Positions 1-10,005 of a stretch of DNA of 64,000 bases are shown here, one piece after another. The stretch lies in assembly GCF_026651855.1 (NCBI RefSeq), contig NZ_CP093280.1:6346501-6410500 (forward strand), in the 5' to 3' direction. A program made the position numbers and the translations under genes. Position 1 is the first letter of the stretch, and the number at the start of each line of letters is the position of its first letter. Origin of the DNA: Pseudomonas silvicola (GTDB lineage Bacteria > Pseudomonadota > Gammaproteobacteria > Pseudomonadales > Pseudomonadaceae). The notes below the pieces were generated by a model. It was given only the letters and a program-made list of their open reading frames with translations, made no database searches and was not told the origin of the DNA.

Positions 1-2323
1 GGCTCACGCTGCCCAACAGCTCGTCGCAGGCGCTATCCCCCAGGCCATCGAGCAACTGGCCCATGCGCTCGCCGCTGGCGAGGTCAGCGCGCACCAACGA
101 TACCCATCGCGCGGCAGGGTTGCTGACATCACCATAGTCAGTGGACAGGCCCCAGGGCTCGCTACCTTCGAACAGCTGAAGTACCAGCGATGAGGGCCAG
201 CGAGGGTGTTCCACCATTACCTCCATCGGCACCGGCCAGCCTTCGGGCATCGCCTGCCCTTCACGCACGCAGGCCACCAGGCGCTCGACCCTTCGCGCCG
301 CGGCCACCCGCTCCAGCGTATCGCTGAGTTCCAGCGGTGGCGGCGCCCCCTCCACCACGGCCTGGCGCAATACGGCTTCGTCTTCCCCGGTGATCGACAG
401 CGCCTGCTCCAGTTCGGCGTCGGTCAGGGTCGCGGCAGAGGGCGCTACACGCTGCAGCAGGCGCCTGCGTGACCAGCGCAAGGGGTTCTCGCCCTGGCGT
501 TTCCAGGTGCCGCGGCCATCGCTGGTCACCGGCGGACGATAGGCGCTGGGGTCACCGGGCCGGCAGATCACACGCTCCCCCGTCAGGGTATCCACCTCGG
601 TGAGGTACAGCTTGCCATCCAGCGCGACGTACAACGCCCCCTCCCGCGCGTACAAGCCCTGGGCGTCAGGCAACCACTGCGCTTGCAGCCTGAGCTCGCT
701 GGCGTAAGGTGTGATGTCCGGGTACCACAGCCGCTGCGTGCCATCCGCCATTTCCACCGGCACCAGGTCTTCCACGAAAGGATTGACGCTGCCGTAGAAT
801 TTCACCGCCTGATGCGCCACGACTCCCAGCACGACATTGAGCGCCAGGCCGCCCAGGTGCTCCCAGGCCGCTTCCAGGTGGTGGTCGGCCAGGTCCGCCA
901 GGCCGTGGTACAGCTCGCCCATGGCCTGGGCCGCGATGACGGGCAGCATCACCTGACCCAGACCGGGGATGAACAATGCGGCGAAGTTCAGCACATTGAT
1001 ACCGCTTTGCAGGTAACCCTCCCAGCGGTCCAGCGTTGCCAGGTGGTCCACCCGTGCGGTGGGGATCGCCAGGCACGCCGCCTGGCTGCGCAGCCATGCC
1101 ATGTGTCGGTCGTGCAGGTGGCCGAGCAACGGCGTCCGCAGGGTGGACGTCAACGCCCCCAGGGTGATGCGTTCGCGAGCCAGCTGTGCGGTCAGGCGCT
1201 GCAGGAAGTCAGGGCGCGTGGCCATGTCCACACGGCCGAGGAACTCGTTGCGGTAGCCAGGGGCACGCAGGCGGTTGGCCAATTGCGTAATGAAGGCCGC
1301 GCTGCTGGCATACTGGCGCAGCGGCGCTTGGCTGTCGCCCGGTATCCATACGATGCACAACGGGGTAACCTCGGCGGTCACGGGCCTGAAGACCACCACG
1401 TCATGCAACACCGCGTGCAGTATCTCCAACTGCATGGCCTGCATCGGCAGGCCCTCACGCAGCAACGGTTTGCCCGCGATCACCTGGTCGAACATGGCGA
1501 AGGTGGCCGCGTCGATATCACCCTTGAGCAGCGCCACCTGGCGAACGCACTCCAGCTCTGCGGCCCGTGCCGCCAGCAGGGCTGCGCGCACGGCCGCTGG
1601 ATGCAACACCTGATCCAGGTATTGCTGGTACTGGCGCCCGATGTCCAGGTCTCGACACTCACGCGCGAAGGCATCGGCGGTGAGGGACAGCTTGCTGCCT
1701 GCCTTGAATTGAAAGACCGGGAAGTCGGCCTGCTCGGGCAACAAGTCGCTGAAGTCGCCGCTCTGATCGCCCGCGTTCGGCGGCGGCAGACGCTCCAGGG
1801 TCGGTGCGGTCACATAGTCAATGGTATAGCCGTCACGCGCGACCAGGCCGCTGTTGGGATCGAACGCCTGGTCCCGGTTGAAGTTGTGCAGCGCAGCCAT
1901 CAACAGGCTCTGTTCCAGTGGGGTCCGCGTGACTGCCGACCCCAGCCACGATGCCTGTTCGTGCACCTGCACCAGTACCGTTTCGTGGACGTTCACCGCG
2001 CGCCCGCACAGTCGCGTCAGACGCTCGTTGAGCAATGGTTCGGCGAACGCCAGCACACTCTTGAATTCACCCAGCGCCGCCGAAACCGCCGCGCGGGCAG
2101 CGGCGCGGGCTTTCTGGCTGGCGAGCAGCGCTTGCTGGCGTGCCACTGGCGCCTGGCTGAACCAGGTGGCCCACTTGCCACCGGGAAGGTATTGCTCGCT
2201 CAACAGGCTCGCCCCGAGGGCGTCCAGCGTCGGTTTGTCCAGCGCGGTCATCCAGCCTGGCAGGCGCTGAAGGGCTAACGTGGTGTGGGGGTGGGCCGCA
2301 GGTAGTTCGGGTGTGTTGGCCAT
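1..2323 (-). CDS. N-terminal part of a giant DUF6543/dermonecrotic-toxin-like protein (runs off left edge)
   Basis: An open frame of 774 codons starts at the ATG complementary to 2321-2323, has AGGAG just upstream, and continues past the window edge. The protein begins MANTPELPAAHPHTTLALQRLPGW (first residues only). It is rich in Ala, Leu and Gln and has a hydrophobic stretch around residues 440-470 (VLNFAALFIPGLGQVMLPVI). From memory this matches the very large Pseudomonas proteins annotated as dermonecrotic toxin domain/DUF6543, some of which end in LRR and NEL ubiquitin-ligase domains. The C-terminus is outside the window, so the subclass cannot be decided. No signal peptide is visible. 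Role (effector or toxin) is inferred from the family only. Confidence 0.7.
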   Translation of the reverse strand, partial: MANTPELPAAHPHTTLALQRLPGWMTALDKPTLDALGASLLSEQYLPGGKWATWFSQAPVARQQALLASQKARAAARAAVSAALGEFKSVLAFAEPLLNERLTRLCGRAVNVHETVLVQVHEQASWLGSAVTRTPLEQSLLMAALHNFNRDQAFDPNSGLVARDGYTIDYVTAPTLERLPPPNAGDQSGDFSDLLPEQADFPVFQFKAGSKLSLTADAFARECRDLDIGRQYQQYLDQVLHPAAVRAALLAARAAELECVRQVALLKGDIDAATFAMFDQVIAGKPLLREGLPMQAMQLEILHAVLHDVVVFRPVTAEVTPLCIVWIPGDSQAPLRQYASSAAFITQLANRLRAPGYRNEFLGRVDMATRPDFLQRLTAQLARERITLGALTSTLRTPLLGHLHDRHMAWLRSQAACLAIPTARVDHLATLDRWEGYLQSGINVLNFAALFIPGLGQVMLPVIAAQAMGELYHGLADLADHHLEAAWEHLGGLALNVVLGVVAHQAVKFYGSVNPFVEDLVPVEMADGTQRLWYPDITPYASELRLQAQWLPDAQGLYAREGALYVALDGKLYLTEVDTLTGERVICRPGDPSAYRPPVTSDGRGTWKRQGENPLRWSRRRLLQRVAPSAATLTDAELEQALSITGEDEAVLRQAVVEGAPPPLELSDTLERVAAARRVERLVACVREGQAMPEGWPVPMEVMVEHPRWPSSLVLQLFEGSEPWGLSTDYGDVSNPAARWVSLVRADLASGERMGQLLDGLGDSACDELLGSVS

Positions 2324-2447
2324 GGTGGCGCTCCTGTGTCGAGAAGCGCCCAGCAAACCAAGCCTGCGGCCAACGGTGGTGCTGCATATTTACCCGGGGC
2401 AATTTCGCCTATAGTGAAGCGACCTTGACCGTTCAGGCCCCGTACCA

Positions 2448-3518
2448 ATGTCCAAAGCTCTGCTCGTCCTGTTATCCCTGGCCCTGGCTGCCTGCTCCAG
2501 CACGCCCAAGCCACCTGACCCCGAACAACTGGCGCAGATCGAAGCCGCCAACCTGCGCACCGATGCCGACATGGCCCAGGTGCTGGCCAAACTCGCCAGC
2601 CTCAACCCGCAACCCATCGAGAACCTGGACGTCGACACCGCGCGGCTGCAGCCCACCCTGGCGGATGCCGCCAAGGCGTTGATGGCCGACCAGGGCCGGG
2701 ACAGCGACCCGTCGGTGCTGGTGCCCGAGGTAAGCGCCTACGACCGCACGGTGCCCGGTGCGGCAGGGCAGATTCCGGCCACGGTCTACACCCCGCCAGG
2801 CGATAACTACAAACCGGTGATCCTGTATTTCCATGGTGGTGGCTGGGTACTGGCCGACCGCAAGGTCTACGACAGCAGTGCCCGTGCACTGGCCAAGCTG
2901 GCTGACGCGGTGGTGGTGTCCATCGATTACCGCCGCGCCCCGGAAGACCGATTCCCGGCGGCCGCCGATGATGGCGTGGCGGTATACCGCTGGTTGACTC
3001 ATTATGCCAAGGCCGTGGGCGGCGACCCGCAGCACCTGGCACTGGCTGGCGAAAGTGCCGGCGGCAACCTGGCACTGGCCACCGCCATCGCCGCCCACGA
3101 GCAGGGCCTGGCGGCGCCCAAGCAGGTACTGGCCATCTACCCTGTCACGCAGACGGGTAGCGATACCGAATCGTACGGCAAATACGCCCATGCCAAACCG
3201 CTGAATGCGGCCATGATGCCGTGGTTCTTCAACCAGTTGCTTGCGGACCCGGCGCAGAAACAGGACCCACGCCTGGACGTGCTGCATGCCAACCTGCAGG
3301 GCCTGCCACCGGTGACGCTGATCAATGCCGAGGTCGACCCCCTGCGTGACGATGGGGCACTGATGGAAACCGCGCTGAAGGCGGCCGGGGTGAGCGTGGA
3401 GCGCCGGGTCTACAGTGGCGTGACCCATGAATTCTTCGGGCTGGGGCCGTTGGTGCAACAGGCGGCCCAGGCCCAGGCGTATGCCGGGGAACGCCTCAAG
3501 GCCGACCTGCACCGCTGA
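2448..3518 (+). CDS. Lipoprotein alpha/beta hydrolase (HSL-family esterase)
   Basis: The 356-residue product opens with a lipoprotein signal peptide whose lipobox LAAC places the lipidated Cys at residue 16, so the enzyme is probably membrane-anchored in the envelope. The hormone-sensitive-lipase signature is complete: HGGGW oxyanion motif near residue 129, nucleophile elbow GESAGG with Ser near 203, the acid in VDPLRDD near 296, and the His in GVTHEFFG near 327. The substrate is unknown; short-chain esters or acyl-polyols are typical of the family. The gene stands alone, about 125 bp from the divergent toxin-like gene. The region from about residue 20 to 110, between anchor and catalytic core, is not a motif I recognise. 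Confidence 0.88.
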   Translation: MSKALLVLLSLALAACSSTPKPPDPEQLAQIEAANLRTDADMAQVLAKLASLNPQPIENLDVDTARLQPTLADAAKALMADQGRDSDPSVLVPEVSAYDRTVPGAAGQIPATVYTPPGDNYKPVILYFHGGGWVLADRKVYDSSARALAKLADAVVVSIDYRRAPEDRFPAAADDGVAVYRWLTHYAKAVGGDPQHLALAGESAGGNLALATAIAAHEQGLAAPKQVLAIYPVTQTGSDTESYGKYAHAKPLNAAMMPWFFNQLLADPAQKQDPRLDVLHANLQGLPPVTLINAEVDPLRDDGALMETALKAAGVSVERRVYSGVTHEFFGLGPLVQQAAQAQAYAGERLKADLHR

Positions 3519-3586
3519 GGTCATACCCTTGCAGAATTGATGAAGGCTCCGGAAGCCGATGACGCGCACTGGCCGTCACACCGCAG

Positions 3587-3622
3587 CGCCTGCTTCCCGA
3601 GCTTCGCCCGGTCCCACAGCGG
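3587..3622. repeat. REP-family palindromic element (single copy)
   Basis: The stretch reading GCCTGCTTCCCGAGCTTCGC then CCGGTCCCACAG matches the core of the repeat reiterated at 12.9-13.8 kb, differing mainly at the centre (TTC for GGC). It folds as a short imperfect hairpin (CCGAGC/GCCCGG). It lies between two genes that converge at 3518 and 3669, a usual place for REP elements. Confidence 0.6.
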
Positions 3623-3668
3623 AATCACGGTGTGGCACGCACCGTTTGTGAGACCGGGTGCGCCGGTA

Positions 3669-4376
3669 TCAGCCGGCCAGGCCGACGTAGACGTTCTGCA
3701 CGTCGTCGTTCTCGTCGATGGCTTCCAGGAACGCTTCGACTTCGGCCATCTGCTCGTCGCTCAGGCCCGATACCGGGTTCTTCGGCATGTAGCCGATCTT
3801 CGCCGCCACCACGGTGAAGTGCTGCTCAGGCAACGCCTTGCACACGGCATCCAGGTCGGTGATGTCGGTGACGAACAGGGTCGCGCCCTCTTCCTCGCCC
3901 GGCTCGAAATCCTGGGCGCCGGCTTCGATGGCAGCCATTTCCGGGTCAGCGTCGCCGTTGGCCGGGGTGGCTTCGATCATTCCTACGTGGTTGAAGTCCC
4001 ACGACACCGAGCCTTCCGCGCCCAGGGTGCCCTTGCGGAACAGCACGCGGATCTGCGACACGGTACGGTTGACGTTATCGGTCAGGCATTCGACGATCAC
4101 GGGCACCTGATGCGGGGCGAAGCCCTCGTACTTGACCAGGGTGTAGTTGACCGCGTCGCCGCCGATGCCCGCGCCTTTCTTGATGGCGCGCTCCAGGGTT
4201 TCGCGAGTCATGGAGGCTTTCTTGGCCTGCTCGATCACCAGCCGCAGGCGCGCGTTGGTGTCGGGGTCGGTACCGGCCCGCGCGGCAATCGAAATTTCCT
4301 TGGACAGCTTGCCGAAGATGCGCCCTTTGGCGTTGGCTGCTGCTTCTCTGTGTTTAGCTTTCCACTGTGCGCCCAT
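3669..4376 (-). CDS. yebC: YebC/PmpR-family protein
   Basis: The 235-residue protein starts [20 protein letters not shown], the typical opening of the family, followed by [13 protein letters not shown] and [30 protein letters not shown]. Members are cytoplasmic proteins described both as DNA-binding regulators and as factors that relieve ribosome stalling. I chose the start at 4376 because the upstream in-frame extension has no family similarity. The very acidic C-terminal third is as expected. Pseudomonas carries two such paralogues; this is the shorter type, so identity with quorum-sensing PmpR should not be assumed. Confidence 0.88.
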   Translation of the reverse strand: MGAQWKAKHREAAANAKGRIFGKLSKEISIAARAGTDPDTNARLRLVIEQAKKASMTRETLERAIKKGAGIGGDAVNYTLVKYEGFAPHQVPVIVECLTDNVNRTVSQIRVLFRKGTLGAEGSVSWDFNHVGMIEATPANGDADPEMAAIEAGAQDFEPGEEEGATLFVTDITDLDAVCKALPEQHFTVVAAKIGYMPKNPVSGLSDEQMAEVEAFLEAIDENDDVQNVYVGLAG

Positions 4377-4474
4377 TTCAACTCTCTTTCTCTGGCGCCG
4401 ATACCGGTAACGATCAGCGCATCCTCCCAGTTTATACGTTGTGGGAGCAGCCTTGCCAGCCAGCGTGCTTTGGC

Positions 4475-5332
4475 TCACGCCAGGGGGGCGAGTTCGAGAA
4501 ACGCACGGATCAGCCGCAGCGCTCGGCGCCGCTCCAGGCAGCCGATCATGTGCCGGTTCTGCAGCCCTTCCCCGCGCAACGGCACCGCCACCACCCTGGG
4601 GTCGTGCCCCAGCTCCACCGACGAGACGATACCAATGCCCAGGTGCGCTGCCACCGCTTCGGTCACTGCCTCGCGGCTGTCCAGTTCCAGCAACACCCGC
4701 GGCACCACGCCTGCGTGGGCGCACGCCTGGTCGAAGGTACGACGGGTAATGGAGTGGGGCTCGCGCAACACCATGATCTGCTGATCCAGTTGTCCCAGGT
4801 CCACGGTCTGCCGCGCCCATGGGTGACCGGCGGGCACCAGCGCACAGATCTGCGACAGGCCAAGGGTCTGCAAATGCAGGCCCTTGCGCGGCTCTACCTC
4901 GGTCATCACCGCCACGTCGACATGCTCGGCGGTCAGCGCCGCCAGGGTTTCCTGGGCGTTGCCCAGGCGCAGGTTCACGGTGATGCCCGGGTACCTGGCG
5001 CGCAAGGCAGCGAGCATGGGCATTACCCGGTGCGGCCCGTCGGCGGCCACTTCCAGGCGACCGGTGAGTAACTGGCGATTGGCTTCCAGCATCGCCTGGG
5101 CCTCGTCGGCCAGGCCGAACATCGCGCGTGTGATCGCTGCCAGGCGCGTGCCCTCCTCGGTCAGTTCCACCCGTCGGGCGGTGCGTCGCAACAGGGTGAT
5201 CTGGTAGTGCTCTTCCAGCGCTTTCACGTGCCCGGTTACCGCCGGTTGGCTGATGAACAGACGCTCGGCAGCCCGGGTAAAGCTGCCCTCACGGGCCACG
5301 GCATCGAAGGCTCGCAGTTGGAACAGGTTCAT
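4475..5332 (-). CDS. LysR-family regulator, probable activator of phnWX
   Basis: The 285-residue protein has an N-terminal winged helix-turn-helix ([20 protein letters not shown], then [17 protein letters not shown]) and a C-terminal periplasmic-binding-protein-like effector domain. It is divergent from phnW with 108 bp between the start codons, the classical LysR arrangement. This suggests that it controls the aminoethylphosphonate genes, possibly sensing that compound or its aldehyde. The target is inferred from position only. Confidence 0.85.
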   Translation of the reverse strand: MNLFQLRAFDAVAREGSFTRAAERLFISQPAVTGHVKALEEHYQITLLRRTARRVELTEEGTRLAAITRAMFGLADEAQAMLEANRQLLTGRLEVAADGPHRVMPMLAALRARYPGITVNLRLGNAQETLAALTAEHVDVAVMTEVEPRKGLHLQTLGLSQICALVPAGHPWARQTVDLGQLDQQIMVLREPHSITRRTFDQACAHAGVVPRVLLELDSREAVTEAVAAHLGIGIVSSVELGHDPRVVAVPLRGEGLQNRHMIGCLERRRALRLIRAFLELAPLA

Positions 5333-5346
5333 GAATCGGCCTGACT

Positions 5347-5359
5347 TATAGTTGGGATA
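5347..5359. promoter_or_regulatory. Candidate LysR T-N11-A box in the divergent phnW promoter region
   Basis: TATAGTTGGGATA fits the loose T-N11-A pattern and overlaps a partial dyad (GTTGGGATAACAAC). It lies between the two divergent starts. The pattern is common by chance, so this is a pointer only. Confidence 0.25.
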
Positions 5360-5440
5360 ACAACAAACAATTTGATTGATGCCTCGCGCAATTGCAACTT
5401 AGGCGCCCTAGGTTCAGCCCATCGCTTGCGAGGAATACCC

Positions 5441-6550
5441 ATGAGCACCATCGCCCCCCTCCTGCTAACCCCAGGCCCATTGACGACCTCGGTCCGTACG
5501 CGTCAGGCGATGATGGTGGATTGGGGGTCATGGGATGCCCGCTTCAACCAGTTGACCGCCAGCGTCTGCGAACAGTTGCTGGCCATCATCAACGGCGCTG
5601 CCAGCCATCACTGCGTGCCCCTGCAAGGCAGCGGCACCTTCGCGGTGGAGGCGGCCATTGGCACCCTGGTGCCCCGCGACGGCAAGGTGCTGGTGCTGAT
5701 CAATGGCGCCTACGGCCAGCGCCTGGCGACGATATGCAAGGTACTGGGGCGCGCCTGTAGCACTTTCGAGACCGCCGAGGACCAGCCCACCACTGCCGCC
5801 GATGTCGACCGACTGCTAGCGCAAGACCCCAGCGTGAGCCATGTGGCGCTGATCCATTGCGAGACCAGCACCGGCATTCTCAACCCTCTGCCTGAAATCG
5901 CCCAAGTGGTGGCGCGCCATGGCAAGCGCCTGATCATCGATGCCATGAGCTCGTTCGGTGCCCTGCCCATCGACGCCCGCCAGGTGCCCTTCGACGCGCT
6001 GGTCGCCGCGTCCGGCAAGTGCCTGGAAGGCGTGCCGGGCATGGGGTTCGTGTTCGCCAGCAAGGCCGCCCTCGCCCAGGCCGAAGGCAACAGCCACTCC
6101 CTGGCCATGGACCTGCATGACCAGCACGCCTATATGGCCAGGACCGGCCAGTGGCGTTTCACCCCCCCTACCCATGTGGTGGCGGCGTTGCACGAAGCCT
6201 TGCTGCAGTACAACGAGGAAGGCGGCCTGAGCGCCCGTCACGTCCGCTACGCCGACAACTGCCAGGCGCTGCTGGACGGCATGGCCGCGCTGGGCCTGCG
6301 CAGCTTCCTGCCGGCCGCCATCCAGGCGCCGATCATCGTCACCTTCCACGCCCCGCGAGACCCGCGCTACCGCTTCACGGACTTCTACGAGCGGGTCAAG
6401 GCCAAGGGTTTCATCCTCTACCCGGGCAAACTGACCCAGGTGGACACCTTCCGCATCGGCTGTATCGGCTGCGTGGACCGTGGCGGCATGCAAGCCGCCG
6501 TCGATGCCGTGGCCCAGGTGCTGCGCGAGATGGAAGTGCTGGATAGCTGA
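5441..6550 (+). CDS. phnW: 2-aminoethylphosphonate--pyruvate transaminase
   Basis: This PLP-dependent class V aminotransferase moves the amino group of 2-aminoethylphosphonate to pyruvate, giving phosphonoacetaldehyde and alanine. The protein is 369 residues from the ATG at 5441, chosen because GAGGAA lies just upstream and because [17 protein letters not shown] is the usual family opening. LTPGP, the PLP-site stretch [13 protein letters not shown] and the Lys in [17 protein letters not shown] are visible. phnX follows after 47 bp, forming a two-gene operon. Confidence 0.95.
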   Translation: MSTIAPLLLTPGPLTTSVRTRQAMMVDWGSWDARFNQLTASVCEQLLAIINGAASHHCVPLQGSGTFAVEAAIGTLVPRDGKVLVLINGAYGQRLATICKVLGRACSTFETAEDQPTTAADVDRLLAQDPSVSHVALIHCETSTGILNPLPEIAQVVARHGKRLIIDAMSSFGALPIDARQVPFDALVAASGKCLEGVPGMGFVFASKAALAQAEGNSHSLAMDLHDQHAYMARTGQWRFTPPTHVVAALHEALLQYNEEGGLSARHVRYADNCQALLDGMAALGLRSFLPAAIQAPIIVTFHAPRDPRYRFTDFYERVKAKGFILYPGKLTQVDTFRIGCIGCVDRGGMQAAVDAVAQVLREMEVLDS

Positions 6551-6597
6551 ACTGCCGCTTTTTTCGACCTTCAAGCCTTTGTTTCAGGACCGTCATC

Positions 6598-7425
6598 ATG
6601 AACTACAGCAACCCGAGCAAAACCCAGGCCGTGATCCTCGATTGGGCCGGTACCGTCGTCGATTTCGGCTCGTTCGCACCCACGCAGATCTTCGTCGAGG
6701 CCTTCGCCGAGTTCGATGTGCAGGTGTCCATCGAGGAAGCCCGCGGCCCCATGGGCATGGGCAAGTGGGACCACATCCGCACCCTGTGCGACGTGCCGGC
6801 GATCAGCGAGCGATACGCCAAGGTGTTTGGCCGCGCGCCCAGCGACGAGGACGTGACCGCTCTCTACAACCGCTTCATGCCACTGCAGATCGAAAAGATA
6901 GCGGCGCATTCGGCCCTGATTCCCGGCGCGCTGGCCACCATCACTGCCCTGCGCAACGATGGCCTGAAGATCGGCTCGTGCTCAGGCTACCCGGCGATGG
7001 TCATGGAAAAGGTGGTGGAACTGGCCCGCCAGAATGGTTACGTCGCCGACCACGTGGTGGCGACCGATGAGGTGCCCGATGGCCGCCCATGGCCATCTCA
7101 GGCACTGGCCAACGTCATCGCCCTGGGCATTGATGACGTGGCGGCGTGCGTGAAGGTGGATGACACCGTGCCAGGCATTCTGGAGGGTCGCCGCGCCGGC
7201 ATGTGGACGGTGGCACTGGTGTGCTCGGGCAATGCCCTGGGGGTGACGTACGAAGGCTACAAAGCGCTGGATGCAGCGACCTTGGACAGCGAGCGCAAGC
7301 GCATCCACACACTGTTCGAAGGCTCGCGGCCGCACTACCTGATCGACACCATCAACGAGCTGCCCGGGGTGATCGAAGACATCAACCGGCGCCTGGCGGC
7401 CGGTGAGATGCCGCAGGCGTGCTGA
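6598..7425 (+). CDS. phnX: Phosphonoacetaldehyde hydrolase (phosphonatase)
   Basis: This HAD-superfamily enzyme cleaves the C-P bond of phosphonoacetaldehyde to acetaldehyde and phosphate. The 275-residue length is typical. The nucleophile is Asp15 in ILDWAGT, the Schiff-base Lys is Lys56 in [10 protein letters not shown], and the metal-binding acidic pair is in VKVDDTVPG. It directly follows phnW, so the two give a complete route from 2-aminoethylphosphonate to phosphate. No phosphonate transporter is present in the window. Confidence 0.95.
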   Translation: MNYSNPSKTQAVILDWAGTVVDFGSFAPTQIFVEAFAEFDVQVSIEEARGPMGMGKWDHIRTLCDVPAISERYAKVFGRAPSDEDVTALYNRFMPLQIEKIAAHSALIPGALATITALRNDGLKIGSCSGYPAMVMEKVVELARQNGYVADHVVATDEVPDGRPWPSQALANVIALGIDDVAACVKVDDTVPGILEGRRAGMWTVALVCSGNALGVTYEGYKALDAATLDSERKRIHTLFEGSRPHYLIDTINELPGVIEDINRRLAAGEMPQAC

Positions 7426-7508
7426 TGCGTCGCCGGTGTGCCCCCGGCCCCGCAGGGTAACGCGGTCAGCTGGGGGCCCGGACGGAGTTCGGGAAGGGCG
7501 CTGCCGCA

Positions 7509-8066
7509 TCACGCCTTGTGGTAGCGCTCCACCCACTGCGCGTAGGCATCAATGAAGCCCTGCAGGAAGGGTTTGCTCTTCTCGGCCAACGCCCCGGCTT
7601 CATCGAACAAGGCCGCCGCATTTCCCACGTAAGCCTCCGGCTGCTGCATGCACGGCACATCCAGGAACACCAGCGACTGGCGCAAGTGGTGGTTGGCACC
7701 AAAACCGCCAATGGCCCCCGGCGACACACTGATCACCGCCCCTGGCTTGCCGGCCCAGGAACTCTTTCCATAAGGACGCGACCCCACGTCGATGGCATTC
7801 TTCAGCGGCGCTGGCACCGAGCGGTTGTACTCCGGGGTGACGAAAAGCACGGCATCCGACGAACCGAGCTGCTGACGAAACGCCGCATAGGCTTGCGGTG
7901 GTGTACCATCGATGTCTTCGTTATACAGCGGCAGGTCGCCTATTTCGATGATCTTCAACGACAGGCTCGGCGGAGCCAGGGCAATCAGCGCCTGGGCCAC
8001 CTTGCGGTTGAGGGATGCTTTTCTCAAGCTGCCGACCAGGACGGCCACCGAATACACCTTGCTCAT
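7509..8066 (-). CDS. NADPH-dependent FMN reductase (ChrR/azoreductase-like flavoprotein)
   Basis: The 185-residue flavodoxin-fold protein has the FMN phosphate-binding loop GSLRKASLNRK near the N-terminus and the family hallmark TPEYNRSVPAPLKNAIDVGSRP (split across the active site), followed by GAIGGFGANHHLRQ. Start at 8066 is preceded by GGTGGAG and fits the family; an upstream extension to 8144 does not. The likely role is NAD(P)H-dependent reduction of flavin, quinone, azo or chromate substrates in the cytoplasm. It is a single transcription unit. Confidence 0.85.
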   Translation of the reverse strand: MSKVYSVAVLVGSLRKASLNRKVAQALIALAPPSLSLKIIEIGDLPLYNEDIDGTPPQAYAAFRQQLGSSDAVLFVTPEYNRSVPAPLKNAIDVGSRPYGKSSWAGKPGAVISVSPGAIGGFGANHHLRQSLVFLDVPCMQQPEAYVGNAAALFDEAGALAEKSKPFLQGFIDAYAQWVERYHKA

Positions 8067-8241
8067 GACTGCTCCACCCTTTAATGCAAAAAGAAGGTGT
8101 AGGTATAGATGAGCCTGGCGTGCTTTGCCTTCCCGGATCGCCACGGCGGTTTTTTTTCATCGACGGTAAAACTTCCCAGCTAAAACAGTGGTCTACAAGG
8201 CGCAAGTTTCACACGTGGATATATTCAGAGGTTGTAATTCA

Positions 8242-8460
8242 ATGGCTGCAGTACTCGTTGGACAGTTTCATGCACGGGATGCCGAAGGTCGGATCTACCC
8301 GGTGCATGAATTCCAGGAAGCCACAGTGGAGGCTGATGGCAGCAGTGCTGCGGCTCCAAGAACCACCTATCGCCTGGCCATTGGCGATCGCGTCACCCAC
8401 CTGGGCGACGACCGGTTTCAGCTGGTGCAGAGCGGCGTCGAGATCGTCCGCATCCCCTGA
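8242..8460 (+). CDS. Conserved small hypothetical protein (72 aa)
   Basis: The start at 8242 is preceded by GAGG at a good distance; an upstream start at 8188 would add unconvincing sequence. The protein (MAAVLVGQFHARDAEGRIYP..., ending GVEIVRIP) alternates short beta-prone stretches and has no signal peptide or membrane segment. It resembles a small beta-barrel/SH3-like hypothetical. Function is not known to me. Confidence 0.55.
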   Translation: MAAVLVGQFHARDAEGRIYPVHEFQEATVEADGSSAAAPRTTYRLAIGDRVTHLGDDRFQLVQSGVEIVRIP

Positions 8461-8553
8461 GCCGTCCCCGCGCCGCTGGCGGTGGTGGCGAATCGCCCGG
8501 CATAATGGCCGTTCGAGCATGCACGCTCCCCTCCCCGGGCACGGACTCCATCC

Positions 8554-9447
8554 ATGCGACTACGCCACATTGAAGTGATTCAGGCGCTCATGCACGGCGG
8601 CAGCCTCAGCGCTGCCGCCGAATTGCTGCAACTGCCCCAGGACAGCATCGCCGCCCTGCTCCAGGACGCCGAAAGCCAGAGCGGCCTGCTGCTGTTCGCC
8701 CGGGTGCGCGGGCGCTTCCAGCCCACCGACGAAGCGCTGAAGCTGGCCACGGCCCTGACCCTCCTGGACGGGCCGCTGGAACAGATACGCCGGGTCGCCG
8801 CCGACCTGCGCCTGCATCAGGAAACACCCTTGCGGGTCGTCTGCACCGAAGCCCTGGCTCACCGCCTGCTGCCCCAGAGCCTCGCCGCCCTGCGCCGGCG
8901 CTTTCAGGACACCCCCTGCCAACTGCTGAGCCAACCCACCACCACCATCGTGCGCAGCCTGCTGCTGCGGGAGGGCGAACTGGGCCTGAGCTTGCACGAC
9001 CCCAACCACCCGGACATCCAGTGTGCCGCCCTGCTGGAAGGCAAACTGCACCTGCTGGCCCCCCATGGCTGGCTGTCGCCGAAGCACAAATACATCGGTA
9101 TCCAGGAGTTGGCGGGGCAAGCCATGATCGGACTGGAAGGCCACGACCCTATCAGCCTGGGTCTCGACGCGCGCCTGGAAGCCCTGCGCCCTGCGCCCAA
9201 GGTGCAGACCCGGGTGCAGAACTATTCGATGATGCGCAGCATGGTGGAAGCGGGAGAAGGCCTGGCCGTGGTCGACCCGTTCACCGCCGCCGGGGCTCGC
9301 GAGGCCGGGCTGGCTGTGTGCCCGATCTCGCCAGCGCTGCCGGTGACCTTGTATGCGCTGACACTCAAGGGCCAGGAACCGAGCGCGGCGCTCAAGGCGC
9401 TGCTGGAGATCGTCGAGCAGAAAGGCCAGGCGTTGCTGACCCCTTGA
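8554..9447 (+). CDS. LysR-family transcriptional regulator
   Basis: The 297-residue protein starts MRLRHIEVIQALMHGGSLSA, a clear LysR helix-turn-helix entry, with a C-terminal effector domain containing VEAGEGLAVVDPF, the usual late motif of the CysB/MetR-like fold. The recognition helix is atypical: where most LysR proteins have SQPAVS the sequence reads PQDSIAALLQDAE. No divergent target gene is next to it. It is convergent with the GNAT gene, 15 bp apart. Confidence 0.8.
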   Translation: MRLRHIEVIQALMHGGSLSAAAELLQLPQDSIAALLQDAESQSGLLLFARVRGRFQPTDEALKLATALTLLDGPLEQIRRVAADLRLHQETPLRVVCTEALAHRLLPQSLAALRRRFQDTPCQLLSQPTTTIVRSLLLREGELGLSLHDPNHPDIQCAALLEGKLHLLAPHGWLSPKHKYIGIQELAGQAMIGLEGHDPISLGLDARLEALRPAPKVQTRVQNYSMMRSMVEAGEGLAVVDPFTAAGAREAGLAVCPISPALPVTLYALTLKGQEPSAALKALLEIVEQKGQALLTP

Positions 9448-9462
9448 GTGCTGGAGATCACG

Positions 9463-10005
9463 CTAGAACATCAGGTACCAGAACATCGCCACCTCACTGG
9501 TCTGCGGGTCGATGCCGCGATAGCGCAGATGATCCAGCCCGCCCAGTTCGAACCCGTAGGCTTCATACAACCGGCAGGCCGCCAGGTTGTTGTTCTGGGT
9601 TTCCAGCATCACCCCCGGCAGGCACTTTTTCCGCGCCCACCAACTGACCACATCCAGCAACGCTCGGGCCACGCCATGGCGGCGAGCCGGTGCGTGCACG
9701 GCCAGCTCATCCACATGGGCCAGCCCGTTCCAATTGGTACTGACCACCACATGGCCCACCGCCTGGCCGTCGAGCCAGGCGACGAAGATGGCGCTGTCGT
9801 CCTTGTCGCGGTAGCTGCTGAACTCGTCGGGGTCGATGCCGTAGCATTTTCGGTAAGGCGTCACGGGCTCGACGGGCCATTGGGCCACTGGCCGGCCGAT
9901 CTGCGGCCTGGCGTAGCCACGCACTTGAAAAGCGTATTCACTGCCCAGCACATAGGGCGCGAAGCCGTCATCGGCCACGCGCACACTGATGCCGGCGCTG
10001 GCCAT
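9463..10005 (-). CDS. GNAT-family N-acetyltransferase
   Basis: The 180-residue protein carries the acetyl-CoA-binding motif HVDELAVHAPARRHGVARAL (Q/RxxGxG/A region RRHGVA) and the C-terminal LYEAYGFE seen in RimI-like acetyltransferases. The ATG at 10003-10005 shares one base with the dnaQ stop (TGATG), so it is translationally coupled to dnaQ. The substrate is unknown. Confidence 0.8.
   Translation of the reverse strand: MASAGISVRVADDGFAPYVLGSEYAFQVRGYARPQIGRPVAQWPVEPVTPYRKCYGIDPDEFSSYRDKDDSAIFVAWLDGQAVGHVVVSTNWNGLAHVDELAVHAPARRHGVARALLDVVSWWARKKCLPGVMLETQNNNLAACRLYEAYGFELGGLDHLRYRGIDPQTSEVAMFWYLMF

Noticed and set aside
683-2278. 531-codon plus-strand open frame
   Set aside because: It is the antisense shadow of the giant toxin-like gene, caused by high GC. 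The product is Arg/His/Gln-rich with no motif, and the minus-strand frame has a proper start and ribosome site.
7466-7500. Another REP element after phnX
   Set aside because: The text CCCGGACGGAGTTCGGGAAGG resembles the inverse REP arm but is too degenerate to call.
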